DNA of 64,000 bases from Lepiota brunneoincarnata (lineage: Eukaryota; Basidiomycota; Agaricomycetes; Agaricales; Agaricaceae), in NCBI GenBank assembly GCA_023014365.1, contig JAEBUN010000033.1, forward strand, positions 124,001 to 188,000, written 5' to 3'. The stretch's first letter is position 1. Every line of letters begins with the position of its first letter. The notes beneath the pieces are model-generated. The model was not told the origin of the DNA, did no database searches, and saw only the letters and a program-made list of their open reading frames with translations. Shown piece after piece: positions 47,837-60,000 of the stretch. Position numbers and translations under genes: made by a program.

Positions 47837-49142
47837 TCAAAATGACCCAGGTATGCCGTTACATGAGATGGAAAACGCCCTGCGTGATTGATGGCGTGAG
47901 AGGCGGGAACGGGGGGAAAGGGCGCCAAATTCAGCTTTGGGTGGGATCGGAGGAGGTTCCGGTGTTGGCACTGCGACAGCACAATCCAATATGGAGCGGT
48001 TGCCGGCAGAACGTACACCGTCACTCCGTGAGAAGTTGCTTGACCAGATGACACTTGGAGGCGTGTTTCGCATGATCGTATCTGTGGACGTAAAATGTGT
48101 GTATACGGTTTCTAAGGGAATCTGGGGTAAACCATCTTTTAGGGGGTCACCCGAAAAGAGGGCATTGCTCACCGGGACGACTTGAATTGGGCTTGTTTTT
48201 CGGAATGCTGCGTCGTAGCCGATAGAAATATCGAGCTATCCAGAAACCACCTATGACCATCCCAATAAAGATTATCATTCCCAAAATGCCAGCGAGGATC
48301 TGGATGGTTCGCTGGGCTCGTGAATCCTGCGACCTATCTGAATTCATCGATGGGTCAAACGCAGTCATACCAGGGGAGGTCGAATTTGGTGGCATCTCTG
48401 GCAAGTCTCCCAATCCCTCCATCGGGAACGGAGCCGTCGTATTCTCAGGGAAGATGTAAAAATTCTCCAAAGTGAAAGGAGTGTCGGCCTGCAATACCCG
48501 AATGGTGATTTGGTGCTCCTGGTGTTGGGGATCAAAAAACGAGAAGAGAGGTTGACCCGAAACATCTTTGCCTGCGGTCGGTTGAGTAGTCGTGAAGGGT
48601 GAAGCCGCATCAACTTTGTAGGAGACAGTGGGTGGTTTAGTGGTACTATTGCTTTCAGGAACCGTTCCATAAACCGTGATACCAGTCCCTGGACCTCGGT
48701 TTCAGCTTTGAGAACCTCAATGGTGGGGGTGTACATACCATTGAATGTCAAAGAGGCCGTCGACCCAGCGGTTCTAGTACTATGCGTTGTGGAGAATCGA
48801 GCCCCGGCCAGATTCCATTGGCCTTCGTAATGGACACGAGGGTCGTTATCTCGGATGAAGCATCTGGAGCAGAAATTCTTGTTGTCTTCAGAACGAGAGG
48901 AGAGATTGTGGCGAGGTCGCGAGTTTTCGTCGTAAGAGCCCGACAACGCTGCAGTTTGGGAGCTATGATTGAAACCCAAAAGCAGACTCCCGAGTGTGGA
49001 ATAGATCCAGCCAAATATGCAGGAGCCAGGGTTTTGAGGGCCGGGCTCCTCGCCTTGCTTGGGATACTAGTGATCAGTAAGCGCTGCAAGGATGGGAACA
49101 AGATATCTAGACAGTACCTCTCAGAACAGGTCGCGGAGCCAT
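47837..49142 (-). CDS. Single-pass membrane glycoprotein of unknown function
   Basis: Exons join from ATG 49142 (MAPRPVLRGEEPGPQNPGSC, then a hydrophobic stretch FGWIYSTLGSLLLGF). The outer part carries NDPRVHYEGQWNLAGARFST, TAGSTASLTFNGTGITVYGT and VSYKVDAASPFTTTQ, a beta-rich domain seen in a large mushroom-specific family. Glycosylation sites occur near ENTTAPF and PNSTSPG. A clear transmembrane helix, AGILGMIIFIGMVIGGFWIA, is followed by a basic stop-transfer RYFYRLRRS. The tail is Pro/Ser-rich (VPTPEPPPIPPKAEFG) and ends at 47837. The last intron is chosen to end at CCACAG near 48112 because only that join keeps the Pro-rich frame. The topology suggests a surface sensor or wall protein; no catalytic motif is seen. 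Confidence 0.7.
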
Positions 49143-49826
49143 CGCCTGTCAGGGAAAGATAAGAGTCAAGTTGAAGAACGACGTTCAACCTATCCTAGAT
49201 GTTAGAGAGCTCGGTTGACCTAGGTGTTGAGAGACTCACGTCGGGTCTTGGAGGAAGAAAGCCAAAGGTAGAGGTCGTCAGGTCCCGACTGCCACCCACG
49301 ACATTTATATTTGTGAAAGAGATCGTGTACGATAAGACCCATAATATTGGGCCAGGACTATTTCCTGCCCCGAAAAGCAGAACTGAATTAAAAAGCCAGA
49401 GTCCGGCGATGGCAAATAGACAGAATCCCTCGGTGTCTATAGTAATGGGGTGTGTGTATTGACTCTTTTAAGGTAAGAGTTGCAATCATGAGATGTGGGG
49501 TGGGTTGCTACTCTAGTCCCGTCTGCGTTGTCGACTTGTTTTCAAGCAATTTCGCTCGTTCGCCGAATTCGGCGATTCCACTCCTTCAGAAATGGTTAAA
49601 ACGGCCTTCACTGGGTATGGACAATGCCTGCTGGGAACACGAGGGAGGGGGGGGGGGGGTCGGTTTCCACGCGAGTTGGTCCACATCCTGTTTCCCACTG
49701 ATCGTCCGTTGCCAGTGATGTTGACATGTTGGCAAGGGCGGCAATGGCATATTCACAATCGTGGACCCGTGACCTCAAATGGCACATGTATTAAATTGAG
49801 TATACGTAGGAAACAGATGTTGGGAT
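49143..49826. other. Intergenic region; nothing recognised
   Basis: Upstream of the membrane glycoprotein gene and downstream of the first ABC transporter copy. It contains a G13 run near 49647-49659. No convincing coding sequence. Confidence 0.45.
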
Positions 49827-52800
49827 CTACACGCCTGCCATTTTCTTAAGCATAGCAAACTCATTCTTTCCGGTAGCTCTGCATAACGCGTAAAATTTGG
49901 AACCGGGATCTGACAGCAAGCTCAAAGGCCTATGGAATCGGCTGAGAGGCAGGGCTTTTAAGTCAATGAGGATGACTCACTTGTCAAACTCCACGATCCG
50001 CCCCTCCTCTAGGAGCATGACCTAGTAGGAAACGTGCAAAGTGAGTACCTAAGTCAAGTGGCGGAGGGTTTTGCATGTACCCTGTCATAATCAATCACGG
50101 TTCTCAGTCGGTGTGCAATCGTAAGTATAGTGCTCTCCGCAAATTCCCTGAGGGACCGTCAATCCCGTATTTCGGGATCCTCACAAAGGAACACTCACTG
50201 TCTGATCGTCTTCCCGATGAGCTCATCGGTCGCATAGTCCACACTTTGTCTCGGTCAGGAACGATATTTCTCCTAACGACAAATCACCCTCATACCTCGC
50301 GGTCGCCTAAGAACCAATATAAATGTCAGAACCTTGCTGCTCATTGACAGATGACGTCGCATACCTCATCCATGACAAGAATCTTCGTGCGCTTTAGGAT
50401 GGCTCTTGCCATGCACAGAAGTTGCTTCTCTCTGGTTCTATATCAGCGTATTGCGGTCGACACGAGAATGGAGGAACTCGCCCAGTGGAGAAGTTCTCAC
50501 CACCTTCCGAGACAATGGAGTCTAGATTCCGGAAGATGTTGGCATTAATGGTATCTGCAGCCTCGGCAGGTGTGTCCGCTGAAGGTATAAGATGGACAGC
50601 GACGCAATGCTTCATACTGGCAGGTTGAAAATTTGTTGGCATAAGAAGGAAAGAGTCTTCGTCGCGTGATGATGACTTACAATATCGGCGTCGTCATACT
50701 CGTCGAAAACGTCCAGTGTGGATCTCAAAGTCCCGCTCAGGATGGTGGGATCCTCTGGAGCAACAATGAGAAGACGTCACAGATGGCCCGGAGACAACTC
50801 ACGAGGAATGATGGTCAGACGACTTCGGAGGTCCGTCAGACCAATTTTGCTGGTGTCCAGCCCGTCAATCAGTATCCGCCCTCCCGTTGGCTCTACGAAA
50901 CGGAAGAATGAAAGTGCGAGAGTGCTCTTGCCAGAGCCGGTACGACCGAGTATTCCAACCTATAGCAGAGTGAATTGAAGTACACCACCGGCCAACGAGT
51001 CATGTCAGACCTTCTCTCCTGGGTGGATCTCGAAGGTGAGGCTGTGTAAGACGTCTGGTAGATCTGGCTATCACGAGGTTTCAAAATCTCGAGAGGAGGG
51101 TTCTCGAAGTCTGTCGACTCACGGCATATCGGATGGCGAGGTCTTCACACTTGATGGCGCCGCGTGAGGGCCAGGAGGCTGGTGGTCTTGGCTCGATAAA
51201 TTCAGGCGGTTCACGCTTCAATTCCGAGTACTCCTTGACACGTTCAAGGGCAACCTAGCAAAGCTATGTCAAAGACCATCGGATATAATGCATTGGACAA
51301 ACCATTGATTGTTCCAACCCAACGAAACGTCGGACCTGATCAAGTAGTCAATTGGCTTCCGGCACCGGGTCGTAAGAGAGAGCCATTACCATGAATAGAA
51401 GATCTCCCGTGATGGTTGAGGCAAACGCAAGGGCGAATCCAGCAAAGGAAGCGGTGATTCTAGGCGTCACAAGGCATACCAATCCAGTAGCTCCAACAAT
51501 GGCAGCAGAGATTAGATTGAATCGCACAGAAAGCCACCGATTGACTGCAAAAGATATGAGAAAATATTACGAAATTAAGCTAGTTACGCACCCCCCCACA
51601 TCCAGTAATATGGATTAGAGTTCTGCGCCACGCGACGCCATAGTGAGCCTCGGGCACGCGGGGACGAATGGGGAAAGACGTACAGTATCTGCACATCGTA
51701 GCATATCACGTAGAAATTTCGATGAAGCACCAAATGCCCGGATAATCGTAACACCAGAAATTGTCTCTCCGTAAATGGAGTATAGAGGAGAGCGTGTCAC
51801 GGAATCTATGAAGGGACAAATCAGTTGTTTCCACTCGAGAACGATGGGATATACAACGAACCCAGCCTCCTCATATCTCGGGAGGTCTGACCATAAACCT
51901 GAGAGTAGCTGTATCAGGGTTCCGAGGTGCCTGCTCAATGACGTACCTTGGCAACTGGTCCGATAGCATATCAATCAACGGTCAATTAAGCACCACATAG
52001 GAGCTTGACGTACCATTCCAATAGATAAGGCCAAGGACCAAAACTGCGAAAACAAAAGGGAGACCGCCAACAACACTGACAGTAACCAGGGTTGTAAGGG
52101 CGGATAAACCATAAGCGATGCTTCGGCCAAAGTTGTCTGAAAGACTGCTATCAATGCCTATTATGCAATATCACATTCAATTCGAGCATAGCTTTCGGCA
52201 AAACGATTCTCGCACCCTCGAAATCCTTTCCAAATCTGTTTAAAAGCCGGCCTCTCGACACAGTATCGTGGAACCGAATATTTGCAAACAGCACCGCCTC
52301 CAATAGTCGCTTGTACAAAACGACTGAAGCGTGAATAGATCCTTGGTACAGCACGAACCAGCGAACCGTAGTGACAACCAATCCTACAGCAGTCACAATT
52401 GCATAAACCGTGATGTAGAAGACCGGGCTCTCAGCGTGATTGTCTGTCGCCGTTGCAGACCAATACCTAATGACTAACCTGAGTAGCTTGACAGAGCAAA
52501 AGTACCTTGAAGACGCACCTCAGCCAGCCATTCTCAGCCACAGGACTGATGGAGGCAGCAATCAATATGAGGATGAAAATGGCCCAATACCACTTATTTC
52601 CACAGGCCCAGATATATGTTTCCCAGATGTCACGACTGATGCGACCGACAGCACGCTTCTCTTCTTCAACAAGCTTCCTGGGAGCTTTCCGCTCTTTCTT
52701 CACTTCGGCAGTGGTCGATGCAATAGTTGAACTAGTTTCCGAGCTCGGCTCGCTGCTCTGCTCAGCCTTAAGCACCTTGGCTTCTGCTTGTTCTAGCTCT

Positions 52801-55800
52801 TCTTTTTCCTCTTCATCTGTATGCTGGCCGGCCGCCGTTGATTGAAGCAGGGTCTTCATAACGGGTGAGGCCAAGAACGCTTCGGAGCTGCCTTCAAACT
52901 GCAACCGACCATTATCCAGGGCAACGATGTACTTCGCACCCGATGCACACAGCTGGACGTGGTGCGAAACAAGGATTATAGTTCGGCCACGCATCAGTTC
53001 TCCTTTAAGACACTCGGTGTACAGATGGTGTGCCGTATGAGCATCAACTGAGGAGTGATGATGTCAGCATGGACTTATTTCTTTACATCTAGGACATTAC
53101 CAGCTGAAAGCACATCATCAAGCAAGAGGATAGATGCTCGAGAATATACAGCCCGTGCCAGCGAAACTGAAAGCATAATTCAGCACTGAAAGTTCATTTA
53201 TGAATGGGGCAACTTACCTCGAGCCTTCTGTCCACCAGAGAGATTGACCTGGAGATGCAATTGTTAGGAGTTTCTTCAAAGAGTGAGCGAATACACACTC
53301 CGCGCTCTCCAATCTCAGACTCATCTCCGTCCTCCAAAATCGCAAGGTCACTCAAAAGCGCGCAGACCTCCAATGTCTTCTGGTATCGCTCTTCGTCATA
53401 TGGCAAATTAAATAAGATATTTTCTGCAACAAAGACAGGTCAGAGTCTCTGTGATCAGCATTTATCTTGTTACGTGCCTCTGATAGACGCGTTGCGCAAC
53501 CAGGCAGTTTGTGGTACGTATGCAGTGACACCCTCCACAATCCATCGCTCGGAAATGGGTGACCGAGCGTAAGATGCCAGAGAATCCGGTGGGGAACGCG
53601 GACATAGTAGTTGACCGGTCAGAACATCAGCTTCGCCAAGCAACGCCAATTGCAATAGTGTCTTCCCTGATCCCAACTTGCCACAGATGAGCGAAAGTTC
53701 TCCCTCCGGAAAGTGCAATGTCAGATCCGCTAGGACAAATTTTTGTCTGGGAGTGGAAGCAGTGGAGGGTGCGGCACTTGCGATGGAACGGTCTTGTGGC
53801 CATGTAATAGTACATGATTGGAGGGCAATTACTTTACTCTGTTCATTCAAGGGTGGTACCGGCTTGATCTCTCCACCGTTGAGGTATTTCTCGATACGCC
53901 GCAGAGAAACCAAGCTCTGAAGCATGTTGATAAAGGTTTCTGGGAGCGCATTGAGTGCAAATTTCATCTCAGAGAAAACTTGAAACGGGTTAGCGACTAA
54001 TATCAGTGAGAAAATCTAGTAATTACCCATGATCTAAAGAAAGAGTCAGAAATAATATTGCAGCTTAGGCCCGAAAACCTACCGAGGTGAATGCAACAGA
54101 GGGTGTCAGAATTTGCTGACGAACGACTGCATAATGCCAGAAGGATACAAGCGTCACAAGGATGGGAGATCCGTTCCTATGTGCCGCCGTTTGTATTCTA
54201 TATTGGAAATATACTCATCGGGACCTACCAGATGGCATTCCACAGAGTCTGTGGTTCGAAAAGTCAGCAAATATTTACTCAGCGATCTAGACTTAGTACT
54301 TTACCTCGATCATGTAGTTTTTCTTCTGATATTTGAGCTCTTTCTCACGAATTTTGAGCACACGAGCCTCAAAGCTACGCTCCCATGCCATGAAACTTGA
54401 GCATCCTAATGCCGCCCAGGATCTGATTGAGAAGAGTGGGCACCACTCAATGACACGACAGAGAGGCATACATACCTCATTCATCAGGGAGACCCTCTCA
54501 TCCCTTGCCTTCATCAAATTATCTTGTGCATCAACAACAATTTTTCCAGCAACGTGGTTCAAAGGCAAGAACAAACACGTCACCGCAAGCCCAAAGAAAC
54601 ATGATACACCTTTAATACGATTAGTCACCCATGCACACCAGCCACAGACAACACCCACCAAGCAAGTGGTATAAGAAGGCGGTCCCAATTATAATCTCAA
54701 TAGGCGAATCTACGAGGGAAAACACGTGCCATGCAAACTCGCTGACTCGATCAACATCAGTTGTCATCAATGTCATAATCTGGGCCTTGCTCGAGTACTC
54801 ATTTTCTTGACCTTGTTTATCTGCTTCCTCGGAAATCTCTGGGATATGCGGTTCCCCATCTTGCTTCGGTGGGGGTGAAGTAGAGGCAACGTCTTTCCGA
54901 ACGAGGGTCTTGGCGAAGAGGATGGAATTCATCTGGATGCGGAGGCGAACCTGGATAGTAGTTGTGGATAAGGACCACAGCTGACCAGTTACTATAAAGC
55001 TCAGTGCAACAACGGGCCCGATTATGCAATGGAACTCACTCAAGTATGTGATCGCATGTGACAAGAAAAGGCCGATCACATAAACCCATCCCCACCCTGG
55101 GTCCTCCCGCCCACCGTCCACCTCTAGGTAAGCTACAAGCCTCTGCAAAAATATCGCAGGCGTATAGAATAACACCGCCGCCACCGCCGCCAACATCAGC
55201 TCGGCAGTAAAAGGCCAGATGTTCAGCCTGAGCAAGCAATATCCCAGACCCCAGCCAGATCCCGGCTTCGGCTTCCACGAACCAATACGCAATTTAACCT
55301 CACGCATGGCTTTTTTCATCTTTGTGTAGTTATATGTAGAACGCATGTTGCCAGGTAAAATAGGCAAGTCCCCGATGTCCAGGCTCGTGGCGATGTTGCC
55401 TAACCAGACAACCTTCGTGGTATACGAGAACAGGAGGCTATCCCAAGGTGATGCACCTGCAACATGACCCCGTCAATGCTCGATTCATACCTTCCCGAAA
55501 CGCAAAAGAATAATTGCGGGCGCACCGACAAAACCACAGACATTCTCCTCATCCTTGTTTGTAATCGCCATGACTGTCTTCTCCGAATAGATTCTCTCTG
55601 GTGGAAAATGCAGCTTGGGCCCCGTAGGTGTCGTGAACGAGATCACACAAACCAATGCGTACAGTGCCAAAGTGGCATACCATAATTCAGGAGGTCCACC
55701 GTCATACACCCCAGGACCGCTCGCGGTTGCCGGGGACATATTCGGCAGAATCCCTACAACTCCAAATAGTGTAGTGGCCACCGTTGAGAGGACCACAATA

Positions 55801-56288
55801 TGTAGCACGGCCTTGGTATGCGAGTGCACATCGTGCTGGTTCACCGACTGGCCAGTGAGGACAAGGAGGTAGAGAGAAAACGCGACTTGTAGAACATTGC
55901 CAATGAAATACCGCTTGTTTTCGCCCGAAATGGACCAACCTAGGCTCGAGGCGTTGATGGCCAAGACAAAAACTAAAAGTATGGTCATTGCCAGTTTTCG
56001 CCATCGTATCTACATTCCCCAAATCCATTCATCAATAGGCAGTGAAACCCCCGCCACACGCGTACTACTCACTTGTCTCCAAAACTCGTCGGCATCAACG
56101 GGATATCCGTCAATCACATCTTCCGGTGTCGTAATGTCAAAAGGATCATCTCCACCCACATCCCCACCAACCAGATGTGCAGGCAAGGTGATCCTCCCCT
56201 CCTTCTCCCTCGTCAGGTACTTCACTGCACAACTCCCAACAGCGCTTGCGAACAAAGCGACCGAGGTTTCAAGTTGAAATCGCGGCAT
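49827..56288 (-). pseudogene. ABCC (MRP-type) transporter, tandem copy A, with two frameshifts
   Basis: A full-length multidrug-resistance-type exporter by layout: N-terminal membrane domain (MPRFQLETSVALFASAVGSC, TILLVFVLAINASSLGW), TMD1, NBD1, TMD2 and NBD2, ending KKMAGV. NBD1 has Walker A GKLGSGKT, signature NLSGGQKAR and the degenerate Walker [12 protein letters not shown] usual for ABCC NBD1. NBD2 has Walker [12 protein letters not shown], signature NFSTGEKQLL and Walker B ILVMDEATAS. About 30 short introns join in phase, including microexons of 8 nt (51947-51954) and 11 nt (50296-50306) and a GC-AG intron (50432-50481). Two one-base insertions relative to copy B break the frame: an extra A in 54393-54395 within [12 protein letters not shown] of TMD1, and an extra A at 50598 within [12 protein letters not shown] of NBD2. 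Unless these are sequence errors, the copy cannot make a full transporter. Confidence 0.75.
50082..51140 (-). repeat. Near-identical NBD2 tract, copy A side (gene conversion)
   Basis: By eye this segment and 57293-58351 differ at about a dozen positions, introns included, and are the same throughout roughly 50680-51136. Flanking parts of the same genes differ at about one base in six. The right boundary is sharp, near the GGATGGC block at 51137. Confidence 0.85.
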
Positions 56289-57039
56289 TTTTGGGGGGGC
56301 CTTGTTCTGAACCTTTAGGCGTCTTTCCGGACTATGTTTGCCAGGGTAGACAGTCTTTTAAAGATTGGACAACTCGCTGAACGACAGATTCGAGTCAGGA
56401 TCGCAGTCACACTCACACATAGATCCTCGAATTCACTCTGCTGACCAAGCACACGAATCCATCGGTCACTTCCTTTTTCGTGCGGGGGGATAACGGGAAG
56501 TATCCCCTCCCTCTCCAGTGCTCAGTGCTCAGCACTCGGTGAAACTGGAACACCGCCCGGGACCATCTCCAGTGTTGTACGACAGGATCTCTTATAAAAT
56601 ACCCAGCGAGGACTTTGCGCTCAATCATTGCACCATCAACATACCCACATGGTCACCCTGACCAAAGGAGTTAGCGGGTCCGAAAAGATTCACTCCTCCG
56701 ACCAACCGTAATGCACGAATACAGGGTAAAATGCAATGGGAAATTTTAGGTGTTAGGGAGTTCGGGTCCATATAATTCATCCGCAAAATGTGTTAGAGTG
56801 TATGTAGTAATTACCTTCATCACAATTCCTACTCAATTGTGCGTAAATTCAATATTCATCTTTCAATTGATAGGCTGACCCAGGCAAGAGGGGGACAGGG
56901 CAGACCATGCAAAGGAAGGAATAGCGCACAGCATTCATAGGGCACTCATACATCAGAGAAAGATAAAATCGACCTAGTACAAGGTGGTGTGTCCCCCCGG
57001 GCATGGTGTGTTGATATACAGTAGGACAGAGTACTGGAT
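56289..57039. other. Spacer between the two ABC transporter copies (promoter of copy A)
   Basis: Holds the upstream region of copy A and the 3' flank of copy B. A TATA-like TTTTATAAG on the minus strand near 56590-56600 lies about 300 bases from the copy A start, which would imply a long leader or an alternative start. No coding sequence is recognised. Confidence 0.45.
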
Positions 57040-60000
57040 CTACACGCCTGCCATTTTCTTGAGCACAGCAAACTCATCTTTTCCAGTGGCTCTACATAAC
57101 GCGTGAAATTTGGAACCGGGGTCTGACAGCAGAATTGAAGGCCTATTGATTGGGCCGAGTCAGAATCTTTCGGTCCATGATAGGAATAACTTACTTGTCA
57201 AACTCTGCGATCCGTCCCTCCTCTAGGAGCATGACCTGGGCGAAAATGAAGTAAATACCTTAAGTCAAATGGTAGGAAACTCCCGTAGATACCCTGTCAT
57301 AATCAATCACGGTTCTCAGTCGGTGTGCAATCGTAAGTATAGTGCTCTCCGCAAATTCCCTGAGAGATCGTCAATCCCGCATTTCGGGATCCTCACAAAG
57401 GAACACTCACTGTCTGATCGTCTTCCCGATGAGCTCATCGGTCGCATAGTCCACACTTTGTCTCGGTCAGGAACGATATTTCTCCTAACGACAAATCACC
57501 CTCATACCTCGCGGTCGCCTAAGAACCAGTATAAATGTCAGAACCCTGCTACTCATCGACAGATGACGTCGCATACCTCATCCATGACAAGAATCTTCGT
57601 GCGCTTTAGGATGGCTCTTGCCATGCACAGAAGTTGCTTCTCTCTGGTTCTATATCAGCGTATTGCGGTCGACACGAGAATGGAGGAACTCGCCCAGTGG
57701 AGAAGTTCTCACCACCTTCCGAGACAATGGAGTCTAGATTCCGGAAGACGTTGGCATTAATAGTATCTGCAGCCTCGGCAGGTGTGTCCGCTGAAGGTAT
57801 AAGATGGACGCGACGCAATGCTTCATACTGGCAGGTTGAAAATTTGTTGGCATAAGAAGGAAAGAGTCTTCGCCGTGTGATGATGACTTACAATATCGGC
57901 GTCGTCATACTCGTCGAAAACGTCCAGTGTGGATCTCAAAGTCCCGCTCAGGATGGTGGGATCCTCTGGAGCAACAATGAGAAGACGTCACAGATGGCCC
58001 GGAGACAACTCACGAGGAATGATGGTCAGACGACTTCGGAGGTCCGTCAGACCAATTTTGCTGGTGTCCAGCCCGTCAATCAGTATCCGCCCTCCCGTTG
58101 GCTCTACGAAACGGAAGAATGAAAGTGCGAGAGTGCTCTTGCCAGAGCCGGTACGACCGAGTATTCCAACCTATAGCAGAGTGAATTGAAGTACACCACC
58201 GGCCAACGAGTCATGTCAGACCTTCTCTCCTGGGTGGATCTCGAAGGTGAGGCTGTGTAAGACGTCTGGTAGATCTGGCTATCACGAGGTTTCAAAATCT
58301 CGAGAGGAGGGTTCTCGAAGTCTGTCGACTCACGGCATATCGGATGGCAAGGTCTTCACACTTGATGGAGCCGTGTGAAGGCCAGGAAGGTGGTGGTCTT
58401 GGCTCGGTAAATTCAGAGGGCTCACGCTCTAAGTCTGAATATTCCTTGACACGCTCGAGGGCAACCTAACGACAGAGCCATGTATAAACCCATGTCCGGA
58501 TGGAATACGGTGAACGGACCAGTGATAACTCCAGCCGCACGAAACAGTGAATCTGATCCGGCGGTCAGCAGGATGTCGGTACTCGTTTTAAGAGGCACAT
58601 TACTAGGACCAAAAGATCTCCCGTAACCCTCGAGGCGAACGCAAGGATGAATCCAGCGAAGGATGCAGTAATTCTTGGTGTCACAAGGCACACTAATCCA
58701 GTAGCTCCAACAAGAGCAGCAGATACTAGATTGAATCTTGCAGAAAGCCACCGGTTGACTGCCAAAGAAATGAGAAAGCATGGCGAAACCAGGTGTTCTA
58801 CGTACCCCCAAGGGACCAGTACCTTGGGTTGGAATTCTGGACGCATGGCCACGCGATGCTGGGGTGAATGTTCGGACATATTGGACAGAAAGGGAACGAC
58901 GTACAGTATCAACGCATTGCAACATACCGCGTAGAAATTTGGACGATGCACCAAATGCTCGGATAACTGTAACCCCTGAGATAGTCTCATCGTAAACAGA
59001 GTATAGAGGGGAACTTGTCACTGAATCTGCGAAGGGGTGAGTCAGCTGTTGAAATGCTGAAACGATGGTTGGGAATTATCACGAACTCAGCCTCCTCATA
59101 TCCCGGGAGGTTTGGGCATAAGGCTGAAAGCAGCTGTAACTGGGCTCGATACATCTGTCCAATAACATACCTTGCCAACTATGCCGACAATATATAAATC
59201 AACGATTAGTCTAGCACCGAAGACAAGCCCGACATACCATTCCAACAGATAGCTCCGAGAACTAGGGTCGTGCAGATGAACATGGGACCGCCGACGAAGC
59301 TGATAGTGACTATGGTTGTAAGGGCGGATAAAATATACATGATACCCGAGCCAAAGTCATCTGCAAGGCAGCTGTCAATGCCTATCATACCATTCGTAAA
59401 TTCGAGCAAAGTATCTGGAAAATAATTTTGTTTCGTACGCCCAAAGTCCTTCCCGAACCGGTTCAAAAGCCGGCCCCTCGACATGGTATCGTGGAACCGA
59501 ATGTTTGCAAAGAGCACCGCTTCCAAAAGTCGCTTGTACAAAACAGTCGAAGCGTGGATAGATCCTCGATACACCACGAACCAGGAAATAGTGCTCACAA
59601 CCAATCCTGCGGCGGCCAAAATCGCATAAACAGTGATATAGAAGACTGGGTCTCGGGCATCACTATCCGTCGCCGTCGCCGTCGCCGACCAATACCTGAT
59701 AACCAATCTGAGTAGCTTGAAAGAGCAGAAATTCTCCAGGACGCACCTCAGCCAGCCATTTTCGATCACAGGACAGACAGAGTCAGCAATCAAGACGAAG
59801 ATGGAGGCGATCCAATACCAGCCGTTCCCAAAAGCCCAGATATATGTTTCCCAGACATGACGACTAACGCGACCGACAGCACGCTTTTCTTCTTCAACAA
59901 GCTTCCTGGGAGCTTTCTGCTCTTTCTTCACTTCGACAGCGGTCGGTGCAATAGTTGAACTAGTTTCCGAGCTTGACCCGCTCTCGCCAGTCCTAAACAC

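Noticed and set aside
52507..52845. Plus-strand frame rich in Ser opposite ABCC copy A
   Set aside because: Antisense shadow of the acidic linker between NBD1 and TMD2.
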